Below are positions 45,050 through 59,234 of a stretch of 64,000 bases of DNA, one piece after another. Below the pieces are notes generated by a model. That model had not been told where the DNA came from. It saw nothing but the letters and a program-made list of their open reading frames with translations, and ran no database searches. Position 1 is the stretch's first letter, and each line of letters starts with the position of its first letter. The DNA comes from Aselliscus stoliczkanus (Eukaryota; Chordata; Mammalia; Chiroptera; Hipposideridae), in NCBI GenBank assembly GCA_033961575.1, contig CM066734.1:84404501-84468500 (forward strand), in the 5' to 3' direction. Both the position numbers and the translations under genes were made by a program.

Positions 45050-48000
45050 CTTTGCATGTGTAGTAAATATTGGAGGAAGCAAAGGAGAAAACAAAAGCAA
45101 CAACCATGGTTAGTCAGGCATTACATCCTTACAGCTCCTGCATGCAGAAGAGGGCATCCATAAACCAGAAGAAGCAGTTCCAAAACAGAAATTAACATCA
45201 AAGCACTGGTAGCTTGTGTGACATCTGGCATGAGATTAGAGGAAACCTTTTTTCTTTTTTAATTAAAGAGGAAGAAAAGAGCTAATCTTGTTTCCAACCT
45301 ATTAGCCATTCACCTTGTGTTGACCTATGAATTGTGTCAACAACAATTCAGGCACATACGGTACTTTCCTGTGTCCCTCTATGTGATCTCAGTTTTCTAA
45401 ACCACCTTTTTTAAGTGGGCCAGTTTTTTGTTTGTTTGTTTGTTTGTTTTTGTTTTTTTGAGGGCAGTGTCACTGGCCCTCACATGTGTGATCTGAACCA
45501 GGACCGCTGGTGTCCCAAGCCGGCTCTTTACCACCGTGCCACTTGGCCGGCCCTAAGTGGGCCAGTTTTTAGAATACGTAGTTGGTAAACTTCTGGGGAT
45601 GTTTTATCTATCTATATATTATTTTAAAAGCCTAAGTGGTGAGTATAGACAGCTAATCTTTTAATTAATGAAATATCTTTATATTTAGAAGCCTACTTTA
45701 TTCTAAAGAAATTTTTAAAAAAATCAGTGTGCAGCTTTCAATTTTCTTGTGGTCAGCAACTAAGTTTAAAGTTTTCAACAAGTTTTATAATGAGTAAGTT
45801 TTAAAATATATGTTGTAGATTTTACCAAACCATTTGGTTGGAAAAAATCAGCAAGCTATGTTGTACATTGCCTTTATATGTACCCTAATCTCAACCTTCT
45901 AATGCAAAAATAATATAATCTATATGATTAATGGGTTGCCTTGGGGTTTAAAATCATATATTAATCCTATTACAGTCAATGTCATATATAACAAACCTTA
46001 GTAATTATCACATGTCCTAAAGATTATCTTAAAATCATTTGGAATTAAGATCCCAACTATAAATCAACAATAGTTAGGGCAAATAGAGAAATCAAGTGTT
46101 ATATTTCATTTCCATCAAAAACAAATGAATATAGGGAGATGACGCAATTGACACCTTATTTGATGAAATACCTAATTCATAAACTACAGGATGAGTATTG
46201 ACAGAAATTCAGTTATAAATACATAGTTGTTGATGGAATCAGAAAAAGATCATGTTTTGTCATTTGTATATGGAGAAGTAATATCTACCTATGGGTAGAT
46301 TTACCCAGCTTTTTCACAATATTCATTAGTGGCTTAACTAAATGGAACAGTCATTTTGGGGTCAAGGTTTTCAGCATCTGAGCTGGGTAAAGTCCAGTAC
46401 ATGAAAAGTACTATGTTTGCCTGAATGTGCAATGGCTAAGAGTAACATACTTAAGATGCCAAGGACAGCAAAACAGCTTGATGCTCTTTATGGATGCCCA
46501 TCTTTCTGCAGTTTGCTACAACTTACCCAGTACATTTTTAGCTTCCCTTGTTTCAGCAAGAGAAATATTACGAGCTCCTTTGGGTAAAGTGAAGGCGCCT
46601 CTTGTCTTCCCTTAAATAGAATGTCTTTAATTAGTAGAGGTTTCATGTTTATCAGTCTTACTGTTTCATTGACTATACAATAAGCTATATATATTATTAG
46701 GTAAGATATAAAATATGTTCTGAAATTATATATGTTGAAATCAAAATGCATTTTATAACAGTTAGCAAATGCCAATAAACTGTTAATAGTCAATGAAAGT
46801 AAGACTAAGTGTGAATGAGAAATGATATAGGTGATTTGAAGTTGAATACTTGCAGATTTCATTTTCCAGCAACTTCAATTCTTTATGGCACCTCTTGCTT
46901 AAATGTTTCCCTGTTGGAAAAGGTTAATTAGTCTATTGGATGACTATGATAACAGCATTAGTGCAAAGAAATGGATGTTAGTTTATCTTCGAATAGTTTG
47001 AAACTGTATGACTGATGAAAGCTTTCTTCTGTCCTTCTGACCTTGATTCACAGGTTTAGTACACATTTTGAGGTATCTGAAAAAAAGTATGACTACTTCG
47101 TATTACACATAATATAGAGCAAATGATTACGGCAAATTTTTTTCCTTTAGATTAATTCATTCTGGAAATAAAATGAATTATTTTACACCTAAAAAAATAA
47201 CAATACACAACCGCAATAAGGCACACTAAATCATTTCATAAGATGGAGAAAAGTACATTTTATTCCACCAAAACCATTATTTTTATATATATAATTCTAA
47301 ATCTGCTTGCTTTAATAAAATAATATAATCAGTCAGAAATGGTAATATTTGCTTTTTAATAGTTTTCAATGTACAGAACATAGTAAATTATCACATAGGA
47401 AAGCAATACTCAGTAACTAGAGTAGGGTATGTCTAAGAAAAACACATTAGAATGGCATCACCCAGCTCTGCTGCCCAAAATATATCAAAGAGCAAAGCGG
47501 GTATGTGTGGAATTGGCTTGAGTTGTATAGCTGAGGTATAATGAGAATAAAAAGAAAAAAGAGAATTATTCCATTTGGTTGAAGACCAACTATTACTTTC
47601 TTTTCCTCTAAAAGGGAAAATTACTACCATGACATTATGCTCAAAGTAAATCAAATCTCTTTGCTTTTGCTTGTTTTATTTTGTTTACTGTCATTCTATG
47701 AGGGACTACTGTATACGACAGTGCTATGGAAGATATAAGAGAAGTTTCTTAAAGGAAGCACCACATTAAATTTATCTTTAAATGCTGAATTCCCAGAAAC
47801 ATTTGCCCAATAAATGCTTGTTGAATAAGTGAATAACATTTGTTACAAACTCAAAAATTATTTAGTAATAAATGTTCGTGTCGAAATCTTTTGTGAAAGT
47901 TCCAATGAATAATTATGAAACTACTAATTTTTTTGCATAATATTAGTGTTTTTGTACATCTGTAGAATCATCACCATATATCTAAGTCCAGGTCATTGAC

Positions 48001-48577
48001 TGTTTAGCAAGCACAAAAATTCACACACATAAGCAATTATATCTCAGGCTAGTTTTAGGTTGTACCTCAATTTTGTTTAATAAATTTTTTTAAATTATGT
48101 AAAATATGGACCCTGGATTTCTAGATTTATAAACAGGATAAATGTGTTCACTTTTCAAATAAAAGAAGCAAAATGAATGTTATATCTTAAGTTGTACCTC
48201 AAGTTTTCTGATTTTTTTAAACTTCTGATCAACAATTTATATGCAACAGAAAATTCAAAATAAACATCAATCCTAATAACTGGGTCTAATGCATTTTATT
48301 AAAAACACAAAATAAAACAGATTTTACCTAGCTACTATAAATGACGTTGATTTTTTTGTTCCTTATCAAAATTTAGTAGATACTTTTTTTAAATCATGAA
48401 TGCTATGGACTATGAATTCAAAGTTTTTAATAGCTCCTTAAAAGGTAATCTGAATAAAAATAACTGGCAGCTAATTTTTTGTTATGTTTATAGGGAAAAT
48501 GCTGCATTCCTAAAAGAGGAAGTCACAAAGAGTACAAATCATAGAGGATACTAAATTCACAAGAGACTTCATCTTAC
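45050..48577 (-). other. ADAMTS3 intron with one SINE
   Basis: 3.5 kb, AT-rich. Contains the SINE at 45429-45553. The rest shows no exon or named repeat. Confidence 0.6.
45429..45553 (-). mobile_element. Short tRNA-headed SINE with (TTTG)n tail
   Basis: Reverse-complement SINE: a (TTTG)n stretch (the degenerated A-tail) then 'gagggcagtgtcactggcc', ending CTTGGCCGGCCC. The exact 17-bp duplication TAAGTGGGCCAGTTTTT lies at 45412-45428 and 45554-45570. Confidence 0.93.
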
Positions 48578-48701
48578 CAAGCTTCCTAGGAGTTCTGGTA
48601 AATGTCCCCTTCACAGTTCGACAATGGGAATTATCTCCTCCACAGACACCACACTTATCCTCAACCTTGTTAGAACCAATTTCTTTATCACAGCCCACTT
48701 T
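48578..48701 (-). CDS. ADAMTS3: ADAMTS3 exon: end of Cys-rich domain
   Basis: Acceptor TCTCCCCAG|AAAGTGG, donor CTTG|GTAAGA; 124 nt. Encodes [27 protein letters not shown] (the ADAMTS Cys-rich signature) and [10 protein letters not shown]. Confidence 0.97.
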
Positions 48702-50286
48702 CTGGGGAGAGAAGATGTTAAATGTGGCTAATTTTCATGTGCCAAGTCAAGGTCAGCTTCCTAGATAATGATGACTCATTTGTTTTCATCAGTGGGACAA
48801 AGTCAGGCAGTTTGTACCAAACTTTCACTCTAGCTCTGATTTATGATACCTCAATCTTTTAAAGAACCATTATGTAATCAAATGACTTGTGCTATACGTT
48901 AAATCGTACCCTAGGATAAACTTGCCGCAGACTAATGACCATCATGGATAGTCATCATCATCAAACATTTATCAAGCACAGATGTTGTAGGTGATGCTGA
49001 GCAGACAAAAAGTAAGGCGGTGCTTTTTTCTTGTGGTTTTATATTTATAAAGATGAATCATTCAACAGTGAGCTGTATATTAATACAGCTTTACAACTTA
49101 GTTAGGAATGTAAGACACATCTTCACCAAAGTGGTAGAAGCTGTCTTAGGGCCCTGAAGGAACAGGGAGTGTGGAAATGTGTTTTGCAAAAGCAGAGGGA
49201 TTCAAACAGAGCCCTGGAAGTTGTATGTTCATGGAAAAGGGTTCAGAGAACAATAGTTAAACCAATGCAACGGTAGTGTGGTATGACGGGAAGAAGAGGC
49301 AAGATTTGCAAAGTGCAAGCTGTGCAAGGCTTGGAGTATGGGGAGCGGGGAGCAGGGGAAGGGTTTAGATTTTCACATTAACTTAACAGGGAACTACTGA
49401 AGCTTTCCTAAGCTGGGGCAGGTCCTTTATATAAATCAGTGTAAAGTAATGAGACATAATACGATGGCACATGATCAATTTGGGGTGTGAGTGGGCAGAG
49501 AAAATAATGACAACACTCCATTGACTGTGCTAGATTCTATGGGAGGTGAAAGGTGAACAAAACACAGATTCTACTTTCAGGGAAATATTGGTTCAACTAG
49601 GAGGCATCCACACACTTAAGATTCATTAATATAACACTTTAGTTGTTCTCAAGTGAAAAGGAATCAAACAGGAGCAATGTGTTCAGTCAATAAGGATAAT
49701 TTCATATCAAATTAATATATGTGAATATGAATAAAAAAATAAACTACATTTAAGAAAATGATTAAATGGGACAAAAACAATTTTTGCATGTTCACTATTT
49801 TGTTCTGATATGAAATTCAATGTTTAAACTTAGAATCCATTGGAAGGTGAGAAAAGGAGAAAGAAGTTTCTATTATCTCTTAAGCAAAAGATAAAACACA
49901 TTTAGCATTGAATTTTTTTTAAAAAAGACTTTGCATTTTAATAGCAGATGGCTACTAGTAAACTACTCATAACAAAGGCATTGCTCCCAAGTTGTATTCT
50001 CAACCTACAGACATTGGAGTGATGGAGTGGCGTAGGAAAAGCATTTTGGCTGGAAATTAGGAAACCTATTCAAATCTTGATTCTGCCAGTGAGCAAAGTT
50101 TATTTTATTAAGTGCCTTTGTTCCCAGATTTAGTTCAGCTACTGAACTATTCATACCTTCTCATGATAATGTGATTTCACAGATAAGAAATAGCTAATTT
50201 TTTTTTTTTGAAAATATGCAGCTGAATGAGAGAAGCAGAATTGCATAGTACTGTCGGGAGCTTTTAGGGGAGCAGTTTTAACTCAC
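48702..50286 (-). other. ADAMTS3 intron
   Basis: 1.6 kb. About 48955-49480 has purine-rich wording like the unnamed ancient repeat ('gccctgaaggaacagggag', 'gcaaggcttggagtatgg'). No exon seen. Confidence 0.55.
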
Positions 50287-50420
50287 CACACACTCGCCTC
50301 GCACACATATGCTGTATGGATCTTTGTAAGAACAGCGCGTTCCATCATGCACCAGCTGTTTCATGTAAGCAACATCTCCAGTCTCTTTGGATTGACAGTA
50401 AAGGTGGCATCTTTTCTTGG
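50287..50420 (-). CDS. ADAMTS3: ADAMTS3 exon: Cys-rich domain, middle
   Basis: Acceptor CTTATGCAG|CCAAGAAA, donor GTGTG|GTGAGT; 134 nt. Encodes [19 protein letters not shown], then [17 protein letters not shown] and VRGECV. The first two bases complete a codon begun by the preceding exon; here that codon reads TCC (Ser) where I recall Pro in human. Confidence 0.97.
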
Positions 50421-51621
50421 CTGCATAAGATGGAGGACTAAATCAACTATTTACATTAAATGATATATTTGAACAGTACAGCTTATTTTATTTTTAGAAT
50501 ACAAAGTTTCAACGTGATTTCCTGAAAGCAAAATATGGTATAATAAAATAAAGAGGAGAGAGAAAGTATGCCCTATTTAGCATTTGTTTTAACCAAGGTG
50601 ACTATATGATTTAGCATCTAAACTAGGATACTTTTGAGAGTGAAAGGGGCCCTATTACTAATTACACAGGGACAACAGGTATACACTGGGACTATCACAG
50701 GCAAATCAGGTTGTATGGCAACCCTAGGTTTAAGCACAGCTCTTCAGTATACTTTAATTCAGAACCAATTTAGTTTTAGTGACATATAGAGCACTGAAAG
50801 GATTTCTCTTTTTTTGACCTCATGACTTAGTATAGTTTTTGCCCCTTCTAGGATCTTATTAATTAAATTTAAGATAATTTATGTGACTCAGTTCACCAAA
50901 ATAGATAAAAATAATGCATTTTTTTCTAAATGCATTGCAACTCTGATTCCCTACATGGATGCATCTTTCCTTTAAAACAGCTTTTAAACTGAACTCAGCA
51001 GCGTATTACATCACATGATAATCATGTAACTATTTTCTCTTATTCACCCAAATAAGAAATATAGTGAGAAGTTTCCATTTGAACATATTTAACTGAAAAT
51101 TCAGGAGTAAGAAGTGAAACACTAAAAGGGAATTTCCAAGTCTATTTTTTTTAAATAACTGGTGTACAATACAAAAGTAAAAGGTTATGAAGTGCCTGCT
51201 ATTAATAAATAATGGTCATTTTCTTGTTCCTGGCTCCGCTGAAAAAGAACTATATTCTTGTCTAATTATTCAGAAAGGACAGATCACAATATTCCAAAAA
51301 CATTTCCTAGTGGAGGGATTTCAGTTAGATGAGAAAACTGAACATCTCTTTCATGCTTTCTGTTTTGTTTGCTTTCCACTAGTCTTTTGAGTAGTGATGC
51401 TAGTCATGCTGTTTGCCAGAACTAAAGCACAACTCTCACCTCTCCACAGAAAGGAGTACGTTAGCCTTATTCTTGGAAATCCAGAATAAGGACTTACCCC
51501 TACAAGCACCAAATATTCTAAGTTACCAAGTAGGGATCAAGAGTTTCAGGGATTGATGCAGGCAAAGTGTAAACCCTAAGTAACCATCCACACAGGGGGC
51601 AAAGAGGGGGTGTCTACTCAC
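50421..51621 (-). other. ADAMTS3 intron
   Basis: 1.2 kb, AT-rich, no recognised repeat or exon. Confidence 0.65.
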
Positions 51622-51797
51622 ATTCAGGATGTTCGTGGGGCAACCAGTGGTGTTTGGCGTTCTGGTATTCAAAGTGGGAGTTACGCTGCTGGCACTGCTG
51701 CGCTCTGAAGTCCTCAAAGTGCTTTTGGCATTCTTCTGTATTACAAAGCTGGTACTCAAAATTAACACCAGGACAATCCTGACCACCATTGATAGGC
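51622..51797 (-). CDS. ADAMTS3: ADAMTS3 exon: end of TSP1 repeat 1, start of Cys-rich domain
   Basis: Acceptor TTCTTTAG|GCCTATC, donor GAAT|GTGAGT; 176 nt. Encodes PINGGQDCPGVNFEYQLC, NTEEC (end of TSP1-1), then the Cys-rich start HFEDFRAQQCQQRNSHFEY and HHWLPHEHPE. Confidence 0.97.
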
Positions 51798-52987
51798 CTA
51801 AAGAAAAGACAACATTGAAAAAGGCCTTTTGGCTCTGATCCAGCAGTGGAAGCTTGCAGACACAGTGCTCCAGGGCAGAAAGCCAGAGCTTCTGAGCTGC
51901 CAGCACCAAGTGAATGAACTCATACTTCCTAATTTTCATCCCTTTCCAAAAGCACCATCCTCTCCCTCCTTGGATGGGAGGGGAGACCCAAAACTCAACT
52001 TAAAGCAGCTTTTCAAACGGTATATTTTAAATGCATGGTGAAAGTATATAAAGAAATACAAAAGATAAACATGGACTCAGGAAATTAATATTTTCTATTG
52101 CATAAAACATGTAGATGCAGCCAAAAAAATACTTGATCACAGTTTTATGCCTCAGTTTTTTCATATGTAAAATGAAAATAATAATCCCATCTTCCTTAGA
52201 GAAAAATTGAGAGGATTGAATGAGTTAACATATTTAAAACACTTAGAACACAGTATGGCTCAGAGTGAAGCTTAGCTGCTCTTATTACTATAATTTTCAT
52301 TGATTTTTATGACTTTTATAAATGTCACCATCACTTCTTCCTGTAAGGACAGGTATGTGACACTCAGTCTTTATAAAAGACATGTTCAGAGCCGTCCTGC
52401 TACCAGAGCCACAGGGCTGCTCACATGCTAAATAAACCCTAGACTAGGAAGAATGTCCTCAATTTAATATTTCAGTTATTTTTTTTCCCTTAGAAAATAA
52501 ATTTTGCTGAGCATGCAAAGGGGATTCAATCAACTTAGTCTGAGTGAACCAATGGATAACTACCCCCAACAGCTCCTTGGTCTTCTTTTACCGTCTTTCT
52601 GTTGTCCCGCTCTGAAGCATCCCCCTTCAAACCCTGAGAGGGTGAGTTAGCATCTGTGGCTGGTGCTGACATGCCTGAGTTTCTCACAGATCTCACCACC
52701 TTGCTGCCCAGGCCCTAAGGGCACAGTGATGGGCTTCCCCTGCTCAGGTACTTACTATTTCTAACAGCAATTTCTTCAAAATCTCTCTCGCTCAAGCCTC
52801 TCATCTTCACCTTGACTACTCTTCACAAGATTGATAAATACATATTTACCCAAAAGAGACATTTAAACCCTTAGTTTCCATGTTCAGTATTTTACATAGA
52901 CTTCATAAAACAGAATACTAGTAGCAGTATATTGAAACATTTTCTGGCCTATCCAAAAATAACCAGAATTACAGGGATCATACTCAC
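51798..52987 (-). other. ADAMTS3 intron
   Basis: 1.2 kb. About 52130-52290 has MIR-like phrases ('tgcctcagttttttcatat', 'gtaaaatgaaaataataat'). No exon seen. Confidence 0.6.
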
Positions 52988-53133
52988 ATTGGATTATTGC
53001 ACTGACGTGTCCTAAAACGAACACCAGTTCCACATGTCCGGGAACAGGAGCCGAATTTGGTCCATGATCCCCAGTTGCCATCTTGTTTTTGTTGATTAGC
53101 ATTCTTCCACATGCAATGGCCCTTATAGCACCA
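52988..53133 (-). CDS. ADAMTS3: ADAMTS3 exon: end of disintegrin-like domain, TSP1 repeat 1
   Basis: Acceptor TTTTCCTAAG|TGGTGC, donor CCAAT|GTGAGT; 146 nt. Encodes [11 protein letters not shown], a Gln/Lys linker, and the central TSP1 repeat [18 protein letters not shown] with [10 protein letters not shown]. The WxxW and CSRTCG motifs fit a repeat that can be C-mannosylated and O-fucosylated. Confidence 0.97.
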
Positions 53134-53818
53134 CTTAGGAAAATGACAAAAGGCTATTAGGAAAATTATGCATATGCTAAAGCTGAAATCACTAGTGAAG
53201 AACCACCAATTGAAGGGTTTCCCTGCTTCCCACCCAGGTAAAGACGCATTTACAATTATCCCAAAGCAATCATAACAATAAGGTCCCCTATAAAAAGGGT
53301 AATTTAGACTTGCATTTTTAAATATAAAGTAAAATGAAACAATAACATTCACCCCAACAAAGTTTTTAAATGATACCTTTACCTTGAATAGTAAACATAA
53401 CCAATAAAAATGATCTGAGCACCCATTTGCATAGTAGAAAATGCGGAATATTGGGCCCCACAAAGGACATGTAACAAAAGACCATTTGACCAGGAAATAA
53501 TTAAGTGGGAACTACCAGAATCCTGATACCATGCAGGCACATACCTTACAGTGTTCAAAAGGTGTTACAATAAAAGTGCTTCTTAAAACTCAACTTTGGT
53601 AAATTTAAATATAACACAAAAATAATTGGGGAAGCTGGATATTCAGAGTTGATTTAGAGGATATCTTTTTCATAAAGCAAAAATGAATCAACTCATTGTT
53701 ACTCTGTTTTTTGAGTCAAAAGTTTGTAATACTAAATTTTCCCAATGCAACATGCTATATGTATAATGGGTTTAGCAATAGTGTGCCTAACAAAGTTTAA
53801 ACATGAATAATAGCAGGG

Positions 53819-53855
53819 TATTATTATTATTATTATCATTATTATTATTATTATT
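53819..53855. repeat. (TTA)n microsatellite
   Basis: About twelve TTA units with one TCA interruption. Confidence 0.93.
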
Positions 53856-54287
53856 AAATTCTCATAGCAAGTACAGTTTATACACATTTGAAATAGAGCT
53901 TATTTAAAAGAACTAAAAGCTATACAAGTTTTCTTTGCCCGCTTTTGATTCCGTCCACAGCATCTTATTTCCAAACCAGCCAAGGTACTTCAGTCTGAGT
54001 TCTTAACATGCCTTTGTTTTGGGATTAGTGATCTTTTCTCTCATGAGTAGCACAGCTTGGCACTTGGCCAGTTTCTGAGCCTTCACTCCTGACTACACAA
54101 CTTGAGATTTAAAACCTCTGGGCATCTTTCCCCAAGGAGCAAGGCCAAATCTTCTGTAGATGCATAAGTTCAACTGACTTTATTTCTGAACAACTTTCAC
54201 AAGGAGTGGGAAGCCAACAAGTAAATCAAATCCCATTAAAGGGGCCCAGGTATTCTGCCGAGCTGCCACTTCCTAGTCTACCAGCAG

Positions 54288-54721
54288 TGGGCTGAATAGT
54301 GGTCCCCAAAACCTGATCCTTGGAATCTGTCACCTTCTTTGGACAACATTGCAGATGTGTGGGGTTAAATTAAGGATTTTGAGATGGGGAGGTTATCTTG
54401 GTTTATCCAGATGGGCTCTAAATGCCATCATGTTTATCCTTATTAGAGAGGGGTAGAGGAAATGCAGTCATAGGGCAGAGATTGGAATAGCGCAGCCACA
54501 CGTGAGGGAATGCTGGAAGCCACCAGAAGCTCGAAGCTACAAGAACAGCTTCTTCACTCGAGCTTCTGGAGAGAGTATGGCTGTGCCCACACGTTGACTT
54601 TGCCTGAGTGAAACTGATTTTAGACTTCTGGCTTTCAGAACTGTGAGAGAATACATTTCTGTTGTTTTTAAGCCACCAACCTTGTAGTAATTCGTTAGAG
54701 CAGTCATCGGAAACTAGTACA
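54288..54721 (+). mobile_element. MaLR (MLT1-type) solo LTR, near full length
   Basis: Begins 'tgggctgaatagtggtcc' and ends 'cggaaactagtaca'. In between are 'gatccttggaatctgtcac', 'gcagccacacgtgagggaa', 'agaactgtgagagaataca' and 'tttctgttgtttttaagcca', the order of an MLT1 LTR. Plus strand, antisense to the gene. Confidence 0.8.
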
Positions 54722-54851
54722 CAATGTCACTGCATTACCATAAGGAAATCTCATGTACTATCTATCGTATTCATAAAATGACAATAGAGCTATGTTCATC
54801 ATTTCCCAGGCTTTTAAACATGATTATTATGCCACATATTTTAAATTCTTA

Positions 54852-55004
<153 letters not shown>

Positions 55005-55494
55005 TCAATGAAATACAGATGGCAAGACATGCACCAACAATATCTTCTATCCAGTTTCTTTATGTCATATTTCTTGGATATTTTAATTTCAAGTTAATAG
55101 TTAATGTTGTGGCATGTTGAGAAAAAAACACTGCCTAAGAATTCCAAGTAGAGAATAATACTTTTATTCTGCTTTTCTAAAATAACAGTGATAAACAATG
55201 ATTTGTCTGGGATTTTTTTGGTTGTCTCTTAATATTTCTATGTGCCATTTCTATTTTATGGTTTTCAAATAGACAATATTGTAATTTTGAAAAGAGTAAT
55301 AACTATGAACATTTAAAATATGAAAACTTATTGTAATAGTTTTGTAGCTCTCAAGCTATCAAATGCCTTCTCTTTATCTCTGTAAGTATGAACTAGTCAG
55401 ATATAAATAATAAAAATGCCCATAATAATGAGCTGACTAAAGGCAGAAAATACTTTTCAAAGTTTCTATGTACAATAATGTATTTCAGGTGTAA

Positions 55495-55660
55495 CAAATT
55501 CCTACAATACATTCATGTATTTTTATAAAGTACTTTTCATATATTTGAGCCTCACAAGAATTCATGGCTGAGAAATATGGGTTACAAGGTAAGGCCATAA
55601 TTATGATTATAAGACAGACAGTAATAGAGTGAGACTAGAATCCTAGTTTTCTCACTCTAA
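55495..55660 (+). repeat. MIR-type relic
   Basis: Weak match: 'ataaagtacttttcatata', 'tttgagcctcacaagaatt' and 'gagtgagactagaatcc'. Confidence 0.45.
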
Positions 55661-56269
55661 AAATGTTATTTTGTTTGTTTTCTTCAAACACCATATTATA
55701 ACATCCAAATGTATGTGTAAACACACATATTCATATGTGCTCTTGACTTGTGTGCTGATTGTAAACATCTTCCCATTCTTTAGACAGATTAAAAAATATA
55801 TATATCAAACTCTAGTTTACCCACATGTCATTCATTGCCCACACCATTAATTACCCACATATAACCTATGGTCAGAGCTTTTTCTTAATTAGTACTCATT
55901 TTGGACCAGGGTTTTTTGTACTAATTCCCATTGTTTAATGCAGAAATCATATTTTTTTTTTTACAACGATGACCAAAAGCTTTACAATTTTCAGTTCAAA
56001 ACATTAATGCAGGTAATTAGTTGCTGACAATATATAGTTTATAGACCGGCCAAATGGCTGTAGATATCTGCATAGGGAAGATCTCAAACAGCCTATCAAC
56101 TTATTTTCAGTACCATGAAATACTTTTTTTTCTTGCTTTCACGCATAAAGCTTGCTCCAACATATAAAAGTCCATTTTATTTTTTATTTTTTATGAACTA
56201 CTAAAGCTTGACATGGAAATTTAATGAAACATATCTCTAATCTGAATAGTTATGTGGAAGACTGGCTTT

Positions 56270-56475
56270 ACTGTGTTCCATTGTGCGAAGCACTTCGGTT
56301 ATATTATCGAATTGAATCCTGATACCACTTCTGTGAGATAAACACTATCATTATACACATTTTATGAATGAGGAAACTAAACCAAAGATGTTAAATAAGA
56401 TGCTAAAAGTCATATATATCTAGTGTCAGATCAGGCCCTGACAACCTGTCACTCTGACTATGGAGCTCATATTCC
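56270..56475 (+). repeat. MIR relic
   Basis: 'tgtgcgaagcacttcgg', 'gaattgaatcctgatacca', 'acattttatgaatgaggaaa' and 'gcccctgacaacctgtcac'-like wording follow the MIR core order. Confidence 0.7.
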
Positions 56476-56589
56476 TGACCTCTGTGCTATCCCATATTAT
56501 TCCTATGTGACAAGGTACCAGCACACTTCCCTATGGCCACAACTACCTGGAATCCTGGCTAACAAGCTAATGAAAAACAACCAAGAACA

Positions 56590-56800
56590 TAAAGTTTTGG
56601 AGCTGGATAACTTTGGTTGTAATGTCTAGCTCCCTTATTTACCAGATGTGGGATTTAGGCAATTTGCTTAATCTCTGTAAGTCTTGGCTTTTTGATCTGC
56701 AAAATAAAAGTATACCAGGTCCCATCTAGTCTGTCACAAGGATTAAAGAATGTAGTACAATTAAAACACTTAGCTTTAGCACATAGTGACATAGTAAACA
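56590..56800 (+). repeat. MIRb-type relic
   Basis: 'ggagctggataactttgg', 'gggatttaggcaatttgct', 'ttaatctctgtaagtcttgg' and 'caaggattaaagaatgtag' in MIRb order. Confidence 0.65.
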
Positions 56801-56916
56801 CGAAATCACTGATAGATATTCTCATACTTACACCAGTGAGGCTGTAAAGCTCACCAAACAGAAGCTACGTAAATAGATTTAAGATGCAAGATCTAAATTG
56901 ATTGTGAGTAACATAC

Positions 56917-57049
56917 CGCAGTGCACATTTTATAACCAACCCCGAAGTCAAAACGACATTGCTCATCCATAGAATAATTGATTCCAGGCAGTTCTGGGAG
57001 TTTGGGCCAATCGTGTTCAAAAGGATCATCAAGGAGACAGTCATAGGAA
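56917..57049 (-). CDS. ADAMTS3: ADAMTS3 exon: end of protease, start of disintegrin-like domain
   Basis: Acceptor CTTCCCACAG|TTCCTATG, donor ACTGCG|GTATGT; 133 nt. Encodes [20 protein letters not shown], then [18 protein letters not shown] and YKMCTA. INYS is a possible N-glycosylation site. EQCRFDFG marks the disintegrin-like start. Confidence 0.97.
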
Positions 57050-57672
57050 CTGTGGGAAGGAAAATATCAAAAGCAGTTTATCATTCATTTATTTTTCTTA
57101 TCATGTCCTAATGAAAAAATACTGGGGAATTTCATCAGATGATAGAGCAAGGTCACAGAAGCATATCTTTAAGGGTTTTTGGTTTTAGTTTCATAAAAAA
57201 AAAAAAATATCCTTTACCCTTAATCATTGCAGGGAAATAAGCCAAGCATGACTTACAGATGCAGCAGAACTGTGACAACCTTTTTAGTGACCCTCGCGGA
57301 ACTCCCACATGGTGTGGCAGAACAGATGCTGACACCTGTGCTATAGGCTAGAGCTGATATACTATGCAGCATCACAGAGCCATCCCTTCCTCATCCTCAA
57401 CTCAAATTTGACCATCAGTCAAAGATTCCATAAATAATTTACTAAAGGGAAATCACAGTTTGAAAAAGTCTCTTAAATTCTAGGCTCATGGCTTAAAATG
57501 TTGCACTTACACTATGGAACCACCGTGTCAAAAGCTCTGATAAGAAAATTTTTATTGTGAAAAACAGTTTTCCTTGACTGGGAGTTTTGTTATAATCAAG
57601 TCCTAAGAGGCAGTTTCATATCTGTACTTCTGCTACACATAAATGTTCTTAGAACATGAAAAAGGAACATAC
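57050..57672 (-). other. ADAMTS3 intron
   Basis: 623 bp, no recognised repeat or extra exon. Confidence 0.7.
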
Positions 57673-57816
57673 TGGATGTATCTTTTCAATTCTTGGCCAC
57701 TGCATCGGGACCAGTGGTAACGATGAAATGCTGCTTGCACCAAGGGAGCCATGACACTTCCCATGGCAGTCTCATCACCGCACCTGTTGCCTTGTCCATC
57801 ATGCTCCATTCCCAAC
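57673..57816 (-). CDS. ADAMTS3: ADAMTS3 exon: rest of zinc site and Met-turn
   Basis: Acceptor ATGTTCTAG|GTTGGG, donor ATCCA|GTATGT; 144 nt. Encodes [36 protein letters not shown] and [10 protein letters not shown]. The first residues carry the third zinc histidine and following Asp (GMEHD). VMAP is the metzincin Met-turn beneath the active site. Confidence 0.98.

Positions 57817-59234
<1,418 letters not shown>

Noticed and set aside
51523..51939. 138-codon minus-strand frame across the TSP1-1/Cys-rich exon
   Set aside because: Frame is shifted against the ADAMTS3 reading frame; the real coding frame of this exon is supported by protein similarity and by in-phase splicing.
53134..53463. N-terminal extension of the TSP1-1 exon frame (159 codons in total)
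   Set aside because: The upstream part is intron read-through. A good acceptor (TTTTCCTAAG) lies exactly at the start of WCYKGHC, and the preceding exon joins in phase.
56041..56066. 'gaccggccaaatggctgta' as a SINE
   Set aside because: Only about 20 bp resemble the SINE head; no body, tail or target duplication could be seen.
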